Shown here: piece after piece, positions 7,167 to 16,337 of the stretch
Position numbering within the stretch: position 1 is the stretch's first letter
How the letters are laid out: each line of letters begins with the position of its first letter
DNA from: Deltaproteobacteria bacterium
GTDB taxonomy: Bacteria; Desulfobacterota; Desulfuromonadia; Desulfuromonadales; BM103
DNA length: 34,890 bases
NCBI GenBank assembly: GCA_024636155.1
Contig: JAGXHM010000130.1
Span: 1 to 34,890, forward strand
Reading direction: 5' to 3'
Notes under the pieces: model-generated
Database searches by the model: none
Seen by the model: only the letters and a program-made list of their open reading frames with translations
Told to the model about the DNA's origin: nothing
Program-made: the position numbers and the translations under genes

Positions 7167-9854
7167 ATGATTGGAAGTCTCGTAAAAAAAATCGTTGGCA
7201 GCAAGAACGATCGTGAGCTGAAACGACTGCAACAGTCGGTCGAAAAAATTAACGCCCTGGAACCGCAAATCAAGGAACTGACTGATGCGGCACTGGTGGC
7301 TAAAACCGTTGAATTTCGTGCTCGGCTGGAAAAGGGTGAAACACTTGATGATCTCCTCAATGAAGCTTTTGCTGTGGTTCGTGAGGCTGCGGTACGTGTT
7401 CTGGGGATGCGTCATTTCGATGTTCAGCTGATCGGTGGCATGGTTCTGCATTCCGGCAAAATTGCCGAGATGAAGACCGGTGAAGGTAAAACTCTCATGG
7501 CAACCTTACCGGTGTATCTTAATGCCTTGGCAGGCAAAGGGGTTCATGTCATTACGGTCAACGATTATCTGGCCAAGCGTGATGCTGAATGGATGGGCGA
7601 GGTTTATAACTTTTTGGGTATGGAAGTTGACTGTGTCGTGCACGGTTTGAATGACAAAGAAAGGAAAGCGGCCTATCGGGCCGACATCACATACGGCACG
7701 AATAACGAATTTGGTTTTGATTATCTTCGCGACAATATGAAGTTCGCTCTGGAGGATTACGTACAACGCGATCTTTACTACACAATTGTTGACGAAGTTG
7801 ACTCAATCCTGATTGACGAGGCCAGAACGCCCCTGATTATTTCCGGGCCAAGCAACGTCACTGGCGAGCTTTACTACACCGCTGATAAAGTGATCCCCCG
7901 CTTGAAAAAGGGCGAGATGATCGAAGACCGCGATGGCACTATCGGTCGGTCGATGAAGAGCTATACAGGCGATTATACTGTCGACGAAAAATCCAAATCA
8001 GCGACCCTCACCGAGGAGGGTGTGCTGAATCTCGAAAAGCTCTTGGGAATCGGTAATCTGTATGAGCCAAGTAACATGCCGATGCTTCACCACGTCAACC
8101 AGGCCCTGAGAGCTCATGCCATCTTCAAGCGTGATGTTGATTACGTGGTCAAGGATGGTGAGGTTATCATTGTTGATGAATTTACCGGGCGACTCATGCC
8201 GGGCAGGCGCTGGAGTGATGGCCAGCACCAGGCGATTGAAGCGAAGGAAGGTTTGAAAATTGAGAAAGAGAATCAGACTCTTGCAACGATAACTTTCCAG
8301 AATTATTTCCGCATGTACGAGAAGCTGGCCGGGATGACGGGTACTGCTGATACCGAGGCCGCTGAATTCAGCGAGATTTACAAGCTCGACGTTGTGGTTA
8401 TGCCGACCAACAACCCCATGATCCGCATCGATCAGGCCGATGTGATCTATAAAACCGGGCAGGAAAAATTTCTGGCAGTCATTGAAGATATTATTACCAG
8501 CCACGAGTCTGGCCAACCTGTTCTGGTTGGCACCATCACCATTGAGGACTCAGAAGTTCTCTCCGAGATGCTGAAGAAACGGGGCATTACGCACAACGTG
8601 CTGAATGCCAAGCAACATGAGCGGGAAGCCGAAATTGTTGCCCAGGCCGGTCGCAAGGGTGCCCTCACCATTGCGACCAATATGGCTGGTCGTGGTACCG
8701 ATATTGTGCTCGGGGGGAATCCTGAGATGATGGCCAAGCGTGAGGCAGCCAATGCCGACGACCCGGAACAAGCATATGCCCAGGCGCTGGAAAAATATAC
8801 GGCGCTTTGTGCTGCAGAAAAGCAGGAAGTGATCGCTGCCGGTGGACTGTACATTCTGGGTACCGAGCGTCATGAGTCTCGCCGTATTGATAACCAGCTG
8901 CGTGGACGTTCAGGACGTCAGGGAGATCCGGGTGAAAGTCGTTTCTTTATGAGCCTTGAGGATGACCTGTTGCGCATCTTCGGTTCTCACCGTGTCTCTT
9001 TTGTCATGGAAAAGCTCAAAGTTCCTGAGAACGAGGCGATTGAGCATGGCATGATTTCCAAGGCGATCGAAGGTGCCCAGAAGAAGGTCGAAGCCCACAA
9101 TTTTGAAATTCGTAAACACCTGATTGATTATGACGATGTCATGAATCGTCAACGTGAGGTTATCTATCGTCAACGCAAAGATATTCTGGCTGGTGAGAAT
9201 ATCCGGGAAACTATTGAGACAATTCTCGATGAAATGGTTGAAGATATGGTTGCGACTTTCTGCCCGGACAAGACAGCGTCTGCCGAATGGAACTGGGAGA
9301 GCTTGACGGATGATTTTGTCAGCCAGTTCAATTTTGTTGCGGATTTCCCGGAGCCTGATAAAAACCTTAAACCCGTTGATCTTGAAGAGGGTCTTAAGGA
9401 GCAGGTTGCGAAGCGCCTGGCTGAGCGGACAGAAACGTTTACGCCGCCAGTCATGGAACATCTGATGAAGGTTCTGCTACTGCAGACAATCGATACCAAG
9501 TGGAAAGATCACTTGCTGTCGATTGACCAACTTAAAGAAGGTATCGGCATGCGGGCTTATGCGCAAAAAAACCCGAAAGAAGAATACAAGCGCGAAGCTT
9601 ATGCTCTCTTTATGGATATGATGGGTCGGATTCGCCAGGAGATTGCGCAGAAGCTGTTCCGTGTCCAACTGGCCCGCGAGGAAGAAATCGCTGAGATGGA
9701 AGCTGAGCAGCGTCGTGAGCGACTTGCGCTTGGTCGCCTGAGTGGCCGACCTGAGAGCCAAAGTCCTGCCAAACGTGAGGCGGACAAGGTTGGCCGTAAT
9801 GATATCTGCCCTTGTGGCAGTGGCAAGAAATACAAGAAATGCTGCGGGCAATAA
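7167..9854 (+). CDS. secA: Preprotein translocase ATPase SecA
   Basis: This is the 895-aa motor of the Sec system, pushing unfolded preproteins through SecYEG at the inner membrane. Visible motifs are Walker [10 protein letters not shown] at 102–110, the DEAD-box region [19 protein letters not shown] near 208–226, [14 protein letters not shown] and [18 protein letters not shown] of the second nucleotide-binding fold, and the zinc-binding tail [13 protein letters not shown] with C881, C883, C892 and C893. The ATG at 7167 has a GGAG site at 7157–7160; a TTG six nt earlier is less likely. Length is typical. The kinase gene follows after 29 nt and argJ after that, so the three are probably co-transcribed. 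No secM-like arrest ORF is visible upstream. Confidence 0.98.
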   Translation: MIGSLVKKIVGSKNDRELKRLQQSVEKINALEPQIKELTDAALVAKTVEFRARLEKGETLDDLLNEAFAVVREAAVRVLGMRHFDVQLIGGMVLHSGKIAEMKTGEGKTLMATLPVYLNALAGKGVHVITVNDYLAKRDAEWMGEVYNFLGMEVDCVVHGLNDKERKAAYRADITYGTNNEFGFDYLRDNMKFALEDYVQRDLYYTIVDEVDSILIDEARTPLIISGPSNVTGELYYTADKVIPRLKKGEMIEDRDGTIGRSMKSYTGDYTVDEKSKSATLTEEGVLNLEKLLGIGNLYEPSNMPMLHHVNQALRAHAIFKRDVDYVVKDGEVIIVDEFTGRLMPGRRWSDGQHQAIEAKEGLKIEKENQTLATITFQNYFRMYEKLAGMTGTADTEAAEFSEIYKLDVVVMPTNNPMIRIDQADVIYKTGQEKFLAVIEDIITSHESGQPVLVGTITIEDSEVLSEMLKKRGITHNVLNAKQHEREAEIVAQAGRKGALTIATNMAGRGTDIVLGGNPEMMAKREAANADDPEQAYAQALEKYTALCAAEKQEVIAAGGLYILGTERHESRRIDNQLRGRSGRQGDPGESRFFMSLEDDLLRIFGSHRVSFVMEKLKVPENEAIEHGMISKAIEGAQKKVEAHNFEIRKHLIDYDDVMNRQREVIYRQRKDILAGENIRETIETILDEMVEDMVATFCPDKTASAEWNWESLTDDFVSQFNFVADFPEPDKNLKPVDLEEGLKEQVAKRLAERTETFTPPVMEHLMKVLLLQTIDTKWKDHLLSIDQLKEGIGMRAYAQKNPKEEYKREAYALFMDMMGRIRQEIAQKLFRVQLAREEEIAEMEAEQRRERLALGRLSGRPESQSPAKREADKVGRNDICPCGSGKKYKKCCGQ

Positions 9855-9883
9855 GCCTGCATTGAGCAATCGGGAGGGATTGC

Positions 9884-11590
9884 ATGGCCGCCGGTTCTGA
9901 TCTTTCTACCTGTTTCAAGCTGCTGCTCCTGGAAGCGAAACCAGAGAGCCTTGCGGCGGCCCGCACGGTTTGGCCGGGGGAAGAAATTGTCACGCGTACT
10001 CTCTGCCAGTCGCTGGGTGTCGCGGATCAGATTTCTCGTGAAAAAGTACAGATGGTTCTCTGTGATCTGGCGGGTAATGATTGTCCGGGTCTTGACGTGT
10101 TGCAACAGATTCGTCGGGTTCATCCCCACTTGCCGCTTGTTGCCGTTTTGCCAGGTCAGGACTTTTCTGCCGCCCTCGCTGCCTTTCGCAATGGTGTCGA
10201 TGACGTCCTGATTCATCCTCTCAATAAAGATGTCCTTTTCAACTCCAGAGACCATGTCATTGGTCGAAAGAAAGTTGATGTACAACTGGCGAGCACCCAG
10301 CAAGCTGCCAAACGTTCTCTGGATGATCTGATTCTTCTCAAGGCGGTTGGTGAGACCACGCGTAGCGCCGAGGACCTGCCGAAGTTGCTTGATCGCATCA
10401 TCGATTTGATTCAATCTGCTCTTGATGTGGACATTGCCTCATTGATGCTCGTCGATGACGAGGGCACCCTGAAGCTTCGTTCTGCATACGGTTTGCCTGC
10501 GGACGTGTGGGATAACGTTGCAATTGTGCCCGGCGAAGGTGTCTCTGGTCATGTCCTGAAACACGGCGAACCGGTCTTGATCGATGATTTGTCGACGGAT
10601 GGCCGCTTCCCGCCGCGAGGTGGTGTGGCCCGTTATCGGACCGGTTCACTGCTTTCGGTCCCGATTCGTTATCAACAGCGCACCATGGGGGTGTTGAATG
10701 TTAATAACAAACGAAATGGTGAAGCTTTTACCAGTGTTGACCAGGAGCTGTTGCTGACGATTGCTCACCAGACCGCTCTGGCTATTGAGAATATGAAGCT
10801 GGTTGGAAATTTGCTAGGGAAGAACCTCGAAGTTGAGCGTGCCCATGCCGATCTGATGAAGCTGCATCAGGATCGTACCCGTTTCGTATGCAACCTGTCC
10901 CACGAGTTAAAAACGCCCCTGACATCGGTGCTTGGCTTTTCTGACTTGCTGCTTAATTTCTTCGACCAGATAGAGCCGTCCAAGATGCGTGAATATGTCG
11001 CTGGAATCTATTCTGAAGGGAAGCACCTCGAGCATTTGCTGACTGGAATGCTGCGGCTCTTCTCAATTGACTCCGGTAGCGAGAACTGGCAGTGGCAAAG
11101 CATCTCTCTCGCCGAATCTTTTACCCGCGTCTTGTCAGAGTATGAAGTTGAAATAGCGGAAATGGAGTTGGAGCTGCAGGTCGTTTTTCCCGAAGATCTC
11201 ATGTCGGTCTGGGGAGACCAGGATAAACTGGACTTGCTGCTCAATAGCCTCGTGGATAACGCTATCAAATTCAATAGAGAGGAAGGCTGTCTGTCAGTCA
11301 AAGCCGGAAACCTGATGCTGTACGGAAAACCTGTCGTTTATTTGCAGATTGCCAACCAGGGGCAGTCTGTATCAAGAGAAAATGCGGAAGACATTTTTCA
11401 GGAATATTCTCAATTAGGGGCTCTGGATTTTGGTAAACCCCGCGGCGTTGGTATTGGCTTGGCGACATGTCGGGCGATTCTGCGTCAGATGCAGGGTGAA
11501 ATTTTTCTTGAGCCTGTAGAGAACGAAGGAACATCAATCGGTCTTCTTTTGCTAACGCAGCAATCACACATGGAGTTGAATAATGGCTGA
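9884..11590 (+). CDS. GAF-domain sensor histidine kinase with receiver-like N-terminus
   Basis: This 568-aa protein has no membrane segments. A receiver-like domain (about 11–125) keeps the phospho-acceptor-type D61, but the usual KP lysine is H111 and the conserved Ser/Thr is missing. A GAF domain follows (about 165–305), then HisKA with H340 in LSHELKTPL, then an HATPase domain (about 435–560). The N-box is present (LVDNAIKFN, N459), as is a G2-like GVGIGLATC, but the G1 Asp is replaced (IANQGQ, N491), which may weaken ATP binding. The start has a GGGAGGG site at 9872–9878. It lies 29 nt after secA and overlaps argJ by 8 nt. No cognate response regulator is adjacent. The signal and target are unknown. 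Confidence 0.88.
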   Translation: MAAGSDLSTCFKLLLLEAKPESLAAARTVWPGEEIVTRTLCQSLGVADQISREKVQMVLCDLAGNDCPGLDVLQQIRRVHPHLPLVAVLPGQDFSAALAAFRNGVDDVLIHPLNKDVLFNSRDHVIGRKKVDVQLASTQQAAKRSLDDLILLKAVGETTRSAEDLPKLLDRIIDLIQSALDVDIASLMLVDDEGTLKLRSAYGLPADVWDNVAIVPGEGVSGHVLKHGEPVLIDDLSTDGRFPPRGGVARYRTGSLLSVPIRYQQRTMGVLNVNNKRNGEAFTSVDQELLLTIAHQTALAIENMKLVGNLLGKNLEVERAHADLMKLHQDRTRFVCNLSHELKTPLTSVLGFSDLLLNFFDQIEPSKMREYVAGIYSEGKHLEHLLTGMLRLFSIDSGSENWQWQSISLAESFTRVLSEYEVEIAEMELELQVVFPEDLMSVWGDQDKLDLLLNSLVDNAIKFNREEGCLSVKAGNLMLYGKPVVYLQIANQGQSVSRENAEDIFQEYSQLGALDFGKPRGVGIGLATCRAILRQMQGEIFLEPVENEGTSIGLLLLTQQSHMELNNG

Positions 11591-12782
11591 CTCTTCTTTT
11601 ACTGTACCGAAAGGCTTTAAAGCCGCCGCCTGTAGTGCCGGGATTAAAAAATCCGGGAAACTCGATTTGGCTCTGATCTGTGCGGACAAGCCGGTGGATT
11701 GCGCAGGAGTTTTTACCACCAGCAAAGTCGTTGCGGCACCGGTCAAAATTACCGAGTCAAGGGTGCGTCAAGGGCTCTGTCAGGCGATTTTGGTCAACAG
11801 CGGTAACGCAAACGCATGTACCGGCGGTCCAGGCCTTCAGGACGCGCGACGCTGTGGCGATCTGGTCGCAGAAAGTCTCGATATCGCACCAGAGATGGTT
11901 GCAGTTTCCTCTACAGGAGTGATCGGCGTTCCTCTGCCGATGTACTGTTTTGAGGAGCACGTGCCGACTCTTTGCAGGATGTTGAAGCAGGATCAATTTG
12001 ATGGCGTAGCCAGAGCCATGATGACGACGGATGCATTTCCGAAGATAAGTGGTCGAACTATCACGATCGATGGTCAGGAAGTTCACCTTCTTGGTCTGGC
12101 CAAGGGCGCCGGGATGATTCACCCCGATATGGCAACCATGTTGGCCTTTGTCGTTACTGATGCATTGCTAGCAGATGGTTTGATGGAACACTCTTTGCGG
12201 CAGTCGGTGAACCGTTCTTTTAACCGGATTACTGTCGACCGTGATACCTCGACAAATGACATGGTTCTTCTGCTTGCCAGTGGTGAAGCGGAAAACCAGG
12301 AAATTGCTGAGGGATCTCAAGCATTGGGACAGTTCGACAACGCACTGCATGAAATTATGCTCGATCTGGCAAAGATGATTGTCCGTGATGGCGAAGGTGC
12401 GACAAAGCTGGTGCGCATTCAGATTACCGGTGCTGCAAGTGATGATGATGCTCTTGTTGCTGCCCGTAGCGTTGCAACGTCACAATTGGTCAAGACCGCT
12501 TTCTTCGGTGAAGATGCTAACTGGGGTCGGATTATTGCTGCGGTTGGTTACTCCGGTGCCGATGTAGATCCTGATCAGGTAAGTATCCTGTTTGACGACG
12601 TTGCCATGGTTTCCAAGGGGCTCGGGCTCGGTTCTGAACAGGAAACCCTGGCCAGCGCAGTACTGAAGAAGCCGGAATTCACGGTGACGATAGACCTCGC
12701 TTTGGGCAAAGGCAGCGCGTATTACTATACTTCTGATCTCACATACGACTACGTGAAGATAAACGCCGCTTATCGCAGCTGA
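11583..12782 (+). CDS. argJ: Glutamate N-acetyltransferase / amino-acid acetyltransferase ArgJ
   Basis: ArgJ moves the acetyl group from N-acetylornithine to glutamate in the cyclic arginine pathway; bifunctional forms also use acetyl-CoA. The 399-aa precursor has the oxyanion-hole motif SSTGVIG (T111–G112) and the self-cleavage site KGAGMIHPDMATML, where T185 becomes the catalytic N-terminal residue of the β chain. FGEDANWGRI and the C-terminal SDLTYDYVKINAAYRS are also typical. The start at 11583 lies inside the end of the kinase gene (8-nt overlap) with a GGAG site at 11572–11575, implying translational coupling. Whether it is mono- or bifunctional cannot be told from the sequence alone. 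Confidence 0.97.
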   Translation: MADSSFTVPKGFKAAACSAGIKKSGKLDLALICADKPVDCAGVFTTSKVVAAPVKITESRVRQGLCQAILVNSGNANACTGGPGLQDARRCGDLVAESLDIAPEMVAVSSTGVIGVPLPMYCFEEHVPTLCRMLKQDQFDGVARAMMTTDAFPKISGRTITIDGQEVHLLGLAKGAGMIHPDMATMLAFVVTDALLADGLMEHSLRQSVNRSFNRITVDRDTSTNDMVLLLASGEAENQEIAEGSQALGQFDNALHEIMLDLAKMIVRDGEGATKLVRIQITGAASDDDALVAARSVATSQLVKTAFFGEDANWGRIIAAVGYSGADVDPDQVSILFDDVAMVSKGLGLGSEQETLASAVLKKPEFTVTIDLALGKGSAYYYTSDLTYDYVKINAAYRS

Positions 12783-12816
12783 GAAACGACGAACTTACAA
12801 CCCAAACAAAGTTAAG

Positions 12817-12937
12817 CCACCAAGACGCAAAGACACTAAGAAGACTCTAGCTTTTATCGGATGATTCTGGAATCAAAGAGGACATGATTGCTTGCTGACT
12901 CATGATGGTGTCTCTTTGAGTCTTGGTATCTTGATGG
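12817..12937. repeat. CCAAGAC-type imperfect inverted repeat between argJ and deoC
   Basis: The left arm 12817–12836 (CCACCAAGACGCAAAGACAC) is matched on the other strand by 12908–12937, which contains the same CCAAGAC–CAAAG–GACAC words with small insertions. Together they bound about 120 bp with no gene. Words of this kind (AAGACNCAAAG) are familiar from dispersed intergenic repeats in many bacteria. It may be a degenerate mobile palindrome or act as a terminator-like structure. Confidence 0.5.
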
Positions 12938-12955
12938 ACAACTCTGAGCTTTATA

Positions 12956-13630
12956 ATGATTTCTCCCGCAAAATATATAGACCATACCCTGTTAAAGGCA
13001 GACACCACCGATGTGGATGTTGCCCAACTTTGCGAAGAGGCTGTTGAATGCGGCTTCGCGTCGGTCTGTATCCCTCCATGTCATGTCGCGCAAGCGAGCA
13101 AGCTGCTGTATGGTTCTGAAGTTGCGGTCTGTACTGTGATCGGTTTTCCCTTAGGATATCAAACCACAGAAGCCAAGGTTTTCGAAGCGCGTCAGGCGAT
13201 TGAGTCGGGTGCCGATGAGATTGATATGGTCGTTCACCTTGGCGCTGCCCGCGCGGCAAATTTTGCAAGTGTTCTGGAGGATATTCGCCGGGTTGTCGCT
13301 GTCGCTGAAACTGCTGTGGTTAAGGTGATTATCGAATGTTGCCTGTTTGATGATGATACGAAACGCAGGTTGACTGAAATTGTTGCTCTGAGTGGCGCCA
13401 ACTACGTTAAAACCTCAACCGGTTTTGCTGCGTCAGGAGCCACTATCGAGGATGTCAGCCTTTTGTCGCAGGTTGCGTCTGCAAGGATTAAGATTAAGGC
13501 AGCAGGAGGTATTCGAGACTGGACGACCTGCCAGGCGATGCTGGCGGCTGGTGCCAGTCGCATCGGAACCAGTGCCGGAGTGGTTATCATGCAGCAGTGG
13601 CAGGAAAGTGCAGGGTTGTTATGTCGATGA
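12956..13630 (+). CDS. deoC: Deoxyribose-phosphate aldolase
   Basis: DeoC cleaves 2-deoxyribose 5-phosphate to acetaldehyde and glyceraldehyde 3-phosphate in nucleoside breakdown. The 224-aa product has YIDHTLLKADTT near the N-terminus and GADEIDMVVHLG (85–96). The Schiff-base lysine K152 is in NYVKTSTGF, and the second active-site lysine K181 is in IKAAGGIRDW, followed by RIGTSAG phosphate binding. Length is normal for the short form. The ribosome site is weak. It overlaps deoB by a few bases, and the two enzymes catalyse consecutive steps, so they form an operon. No deoA, deoD or deoR is nearby. Confidence 0.96.
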   Translation: MISPAKYIDHTLLKADTTDVDVAQLCEEAVECGFASVCIPPCHVAQASKLLYGSEVAVCTVIGFPLGYQTTEAKVFEARQAIESGADEIDMVVHLGAARAANFASVLEDIRRVVAVAETAVVKVIIECCLFDDDTKRRLTEIVALSGANYVKTSTGFAASGATIEDVSLLSQVASARIKIKAAGGIRDWTTCQAMLAAGASRIGTSAGVVIMQQWQESAGLLCR

Positions 13631-14808
13631 GCAGGGGACGTGTTGTCTGGATTGTTCTCGACGGTGTCGGGCTTGGTGCTTTGCCGGATGCGAAGGATTA
13701 TGGAGATGAGGGTGCTGCAACCTTGCCCCATGTGGCAGCGGTGTGCGGCGGGCTGAGTTTACCGAACCTTCAGCGTCTTGGAATCGGAAACCTGGCGGCG
13801 ATTGAGGGTGTACCGCCCGTTGCGAATCCCTGTGGTGTCTATGGTCGACTTGCCGAGTGTTCTGTGGGCAAGGATAGCGTCGTTGGCCACTGGGAACTTG
13901 CTGGAGTTGTCCTTGCTGAACCCTTTGCAACGTATCCGCAAGGTTTCCCCGAGGAACTGGTTACAGCGTTTGCTGAAATAGCCGGAGTTCAACCTCTCGG
14001 AAATGTGCCGGCTAGCGGTATTTCGATTCTTAAAGAGTACGGTGCAGAACACGTCAAAACGGGTCGACCGATACTTTACACCAGTGTCGATTCCGTTTTT
14101 CAGGTTGCCGCACACGAAGAGGTTTTGCCTCCTGAGGAATTGTATAAATTGTGTCAGGCGGCCAAGCCTCTGGTTGATGAATACAATATCGCCCGGGTGA
14201 TTGCCAGGCCCTTTGTCGGCAGTGAGCAGAAGGGCTTTCGCCGCACACCTCACCGCAAGGATTTCCCTACACCCCCTCCTCAGCCGACTCTTCTCGAATG
14301 CTTGACCGCTAAAGGTCATATGGTTTCGGCTGTGGGTAAAATTTACGATCTTTTTGCCGGTCGCGGGGTTTCACGTAGCACCACAACTGATGATAATGCC
14401 GACGGGATGCGTAAAACCCTTGAAGAGTTGACTGCTCTGGACAAGAAGGGGCTGTTGATGGTCAATCTGATTGATTTCGACATGGCTTACGGACATCGTA
14501 AAGATGCCATCGGCTTCGGGCGGGCCCTGGAGGAATTCGATGCATGGCTGCCGCAACTGTACGAGAAAATGCAGACGGACGATCTGCTTGTGATCAGCGC
14601 AGATCATGGATGTGACCCGACAACTCAAGGGGCCGATCACACTCGTGAGTATGTCCCCGTTTTGCTCTGGTCGAAATCAATGCCGTTTGGGGCTAATCTT
14701 GGTGACCGACAGTCTTTTGCCGATCTGGGCGCAACTCTGGCAGCTTATTTCAGTGTCCCGGGTGTGGTTTCTGGTGAGAGTTTTGTTGATGCGATCAAAC
14801 TGAAATGA
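13621..14808 (+). CDS. deoB: Phosphopentomutase
   Basis: DeoB interconverts (deoxy)ribose 1-phosphate and 5-phosphate and so feeds DeoC. The 395-aa protein belongs to the alkaline-phosphatase-like metalloenzymes. It shows VLDGVGLGALPDA (metal ligand D14), DSVVGHWELAG, and the C-terminal metal sites SADHGCD (D328/H329) and ADHTREYVPV (H340). Two starts are possible. The ATG at 13621 is 5 nt from an AGGG site, while the ATG at 13627 forms a classic 4-nt ATGA overlap with the deoC stop; the difference is two residues. The gene ends 8 nt from the convergent PilZ gene, with no obvious terminator between. Confidence 0.96.
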   Translation: MSMSRGRVVWIVLDGVGLGALPDAKDYGDEGAATLPHVAAVCGGLSLPNLQRLGIGNLAAIEGVPPVANPCGVYGRLAECSVGKDSVVGHWELAGVVLAEPFATYPQGFPEELVTAFAEIAGVQPLGNVPASGISILKEYGAEHVKTGRPILYTSVDSVFQVAAHEEVLPPEELYKLCQAAKPLVDEYNIARVIARPFVGSEQKGFRRTPHRKDFPTPPPQPTLLECLTAKGHMVSAVGKIYDLFAGRGVSRSTTTDDNADGMRKTLEELTALDKKGLLMVNLIDFDMAYGHRKDAIGFGRALEEFDAWLPQLYEKMQTDDLLVISADHGCDPTTQGADHTREYVPVLLWSKSMPFGANLGDRQSFADLGATLAAYFSVPGVVSGESFVDAIKLK

Positions 14809-14816
14809 CTGTTAGG

Positions 14817-15554
14817 CTAAGTTTTGAGCTGTGCTTCGGCGAAATCGCCAACGCCATTGTGACTGGATGACACCTCTCTGAGAAAATGTTCCCTGATAAA
14901 CGTCTGTAGATGTCCTTTGTAGTCTTCGGTGAGATTGTCAAAACCGACGCCGAACCCTTGGAAAAAATTATTATCAGCTTCCGGTTGAATTGTGTAAAGA
15001 ATCGTTGATTCGACTTCGACTTCCTTGTAGTGGCCAAACAATGGAAAGACGACGGTAACACGATCACCTCGTTTGACTTTTGCCGGTGCTTTAAAGAAAA
15101 GACCAAGCATGCTGAGACTGAGGACGTCTGCGAGTACGAACTCGTGGTTCTCAACACTGTACATCCCGGGTAGCTTCAAACGGAGCCGAAGGTTATGTCG
15201 CGGATGCTTCTCCACTTGGCGCTGGATGAAGGAGAAAAGTTCAAAAAGTCCGACAGGAACATCGATAATCTCGCTGGAAGTCAACGTTGAAATTTCTGCG
15301 TCGTCCTGCTTGAGAGCAATGAAGGGCAAGTCTCCCGATTTGATTTTTTTTGTCATGTCTGGCTCTAGAACAAGACTCGGGTCGGCTAAAAGGCCTTCAC
15401 CGATGATTAACAGGCTGGGTATGTTCTCCTGAAGAAAGGGCATGACTTGGTCGGCTTTACGGGTAGACAATACACGGTAGCCCCAGTGCTTGAGAATCGG
15501 TTCCAGAGTTGCTAGCAGGGCAGAGCGGTTATCAGCGACTAAAATGCTTTTCAT
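14817..15554 (-). CDS. PilZ-domain protein with degenerate receiver domain
   Basis: This 245-aa protein looks like a c-di-GMP effector. Residues 1–112 have a response-regulator fold pattern (MKSILVADNRSALLATLEPI) but have lost the phospho-acceptor: the expected Asp is near G52 and the KP lysine position reads DVPVG. It is therefore a pseudo-receiver. Residues about 115–225 form a PilZ-like domain with RxxxR (R119–R123) and SLSMLG (146–151), where the usual Asp/Asn of the [D/N]xSxxG box is Ser. c-di-GMP binding is therefore plausible but not certain. The gene is convergent with deoB and divergent from the DUF2914 gene. The ribosome site is weak. Target process is unknown; motility, pili or exopolysaccharide are typical. 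Confidence 0.75.
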   Translation of the reverse strand: MKSILVADNRSALLATLEPILKHWGYRVLSTRKADQVMPFLQENIPSLLIIGEGLLADPSLVLEPDMTKKIKSGDLPFIALKQDDAEISTLTSSEIIDVPVGLFELFSFIQRQVEKHPRHNLRLRLKLPGMYSVENHEFVLADVLSLSMLGLFFKAPAKVKRGDRVTVVFPLFGHYKEVEVESTILYTIQPEADNNFFQGFGVGFDNLTEDYKGHLQTFIREHFLREVSSSHNGVGDFAEAQLKT

Positions 15555-15673
15555 AGTTTAACTCAGTGTCTTTAATGGTTTGACCTTTGATTTCTTGCCC
15601 ATTGCGATGAAGCCATCTTTTTAACTGAGTGCAATTTAACGTATTCGCCAATTTGAGCAAAGGAGAAAATTAT

Positions 15674-16060
15674 ATGTTGCGCTGTTTGGTGGTGAGTGGG
15701 CTTCTTCTGTGGATGGCTTTGTCAGCAACCCCTGTCTGGTCGATTGAGGTGATTGAGGCAGTTATCACTACGGCGGTTGTCGATCGGAATCCAGTTGATC
15801 AGGTTACGGCTTTTCCGACACAGAATGGCAAGCTCTATTGCTTCACTAGAATCATCGGTGCCGAAGGTCCGGCTGAAGTATTCCACGTTTGGTACCGTGG
15901 CAAGCAAATGATGTCTCAAATAAAGTTACCGGTGAATTCCCCTGACTGGAGAACCTGGTCAGCAAAAAGCTTTCTTGAGGATCGGTCGAAAGAATGGCAT
16001 GTTGAGATTCAGGACGTTGATGGAAACATTTTACAGAAAGTTGGTTTTCAGCTTCGTTAA
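15674..16060 (+). CDS. Exported DUF2914-domain protein
   Basis: This 128-aa protein has a signal peptide (about 1–23, MLRCLVVSGLLLWMALSATP). The mature domain carries the DUF2914 pattern: LYCFTRI, VFHVWYRGKQM, WRTWSAKSF, WHVEIQDVDGNIL. It is likely a small periplasmic β-sandwich protein. The function of the family is not established. The ATG at 15674 is placed by an AAAGGAG site at 15659–15665; an in-frame ATG at 15629 would bury the signal peptide. It is a single gene with a terminator-like hairpin after it. Confidence 0.8.
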   Translation: MLRCLVVSGLLLWMALSATPVWSIEVIEAVITTAVVDRNPVDQVTAFPTQNGKLYCFTRIIGAEGPAEVFHVWYRGKQMMSQIKLPVNSPDWRTWSAKSFLEDRSKEWHVEIQDVDGNILQKVGFQLR

Positions 16061-16091
16061 TAACGTTGGAAATGTTGTCCTGCCCGAACGT

Positions 16092-16129
16092 TTAAAGAGC
16101 CGTCTGTTGATTATCCGACGGCTCTTTAA
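16092..16129 (+). terminator. Hairpin terminator after the DUF2914 gene
   Basis: A perfect 13-bp stem, TTAAAGAGCCGTC (16092–16104) with GACGGCTCTTTAA (16117–16129), has a 12-nt loop. The T-run lies within the descending arm. The symmetric A/T ends could allow action in both directions. Confidence 0.75.
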
Positions 16130-16320
16130 CTAGTTTCTGTCCGGAAACCGCCCTTTTCCGCAATCTCGGCGTCAATCTGCACATTTGATTGTGCGGCGTA
16201 AAGTGCTACGCCTCCGCTCAAGTGCTTGATTTCCTTGACCTTGCGAAAAATTGCTGGTTTCCAAATCAGAAACTTCCACGGCACCCATCCGGAGTTTCCG
16301 GATGAACACTAACTAGTATT
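16128..16320. mobile_element. MITE-like element bounded by ACTAGTT…TCCGGAAAC inverted ends
   Basis: The left end at 16128–16148 (AACTAGTTTCTGTCCGGAAAC, with a gap in the matching) is mirrored at 16294–16320, which on the minus strand reads ACTAGTT…TCCGGAAAC. Next to the right end is a perfect dyad, CATCCGGA/TCCGGATG with a GTT loop (16286–16304). The interior has no transposase, but on the minus strand it keeps a stop-free stretch of about 55 codons. The size (~190 bp), inverted ends and position between two genes fit a miniature transposable element. Target duplications could not be defined. Confidence 0.5.
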
Positions 16321-16337
16321 TCTGGCGAAGGAGGTGA

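Noticed and set aside
8910-9461. A 183-codon open frame antisense to secA
   Set aside because: It is entirely within conserved secA coding sequence, without its own start signals or domains.
12783-12955. Riboswitch or tRNA between argJ and deoC
   Set aside because: The structure is a degenerate inverted repeat. No tRNA arms or known aptamer core could be recognised.
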